The notes under the pieces were generated by a model. That model saw nothing but the letters and a program-made list of their open reading frames with translations. It did no database searches and had not been told where the DNA came from. The translations under genes and the position numbers were made by a program. Of a stretch of DNA of 45,479 nucleotides, positions 45,319-45,479 are shown one piece after another. Origin of the DNA: Thermoplasmata archaeon (GTDB lineage: Archaea > Thermoplasmatota > Thermoplasmata > Lutacidiplasmatales > UBA184). The stretch spans positions 1-45,479 of the forward strand of contig JAJYWS010000010.1 in the NCBI GenBank assembly GCA_021791335.1. Direction: 5' to 3'. Every line of letters starts with the position of its first letter. Within the stretch, counting starts at the first letter, position 1.

Positions 45319-45479
45319 ATGGCCGGAGAAGAATCTCGACCGGTGGTTCCGGCGTTGGGACCCGCAGGCTCGGGTCCGCCGGTGGGCTCCCCCCGACACG
45401 ATGGTGCCGGCCCCGGCACCGAGACCCCCTCCGCCGCGGAAAGACGCGGAGATGCGGGGGCGCCTTCCCGGGCTATGGA
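45319..45479 (+). CDS. partial ORF running off the window edge, unknown product
   Basis: Open frame MAGEESRPVVPALGPAGSGPPVGSPRHDGAG... to window end; low complexity. Confidence 0.25.
   Translation, partial: MAGEESRPVVPALGPAGSGPPVGSPRHDGAGPGTETPSAAERRGDAGAPSRAM

Overview
GC-rich archaeal chromosomal window. The gene content (GatDE, Spt5-SecE-FtsZ cluster, G1P dehydrogenase, Hel308, archaeal LeuRS, MptE, Ag-loop style surface proteins with 'ETGLPxGTxW' repeats) suggests a Thermoplasmata-like euryarchaeon; this placement is inference. About 38 protein genes are supportable, plus two tRNA genes (Arg-GCG and Pro-UGG). Both tRNAs carry ~34-35 nt insertions at the same D-loop position and are best read as intron-containing. 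Housekeeping blocks: gatD-gatE-phosphoglycolate phosphatase; ftsZ-secE-spt5-rpl11; queE/egsA/UPF0179; leuS; and dcd-MEMO-HIT-scpB-scpA-smc. A lower-GC accessory stretch (~27.1-32.5 kb) ends at the 3' side of tRNA-Pro. It holds a truncated stand-alone Cas1, an unannotated small zinc-ribbon ORF with a CTG start, a YncE-type surface propeller preceded by a double TTGACGTCAA palindrome, and an exported glutamic-peptidase-like (eqolisin/G1) protein fused to two Cys-rich repeats. The most interesting items are the paired D-loop tRNA introns, an Orc1/Cdc6 paralogue lacking its ATPase residues, an Ig-like domain fused to Spt5, the Cas1 remnant, the G1-like protease, and several clear palindromic operator candidates. 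No searches or folding could be run; all assignments come from reading motifs in the sequence.
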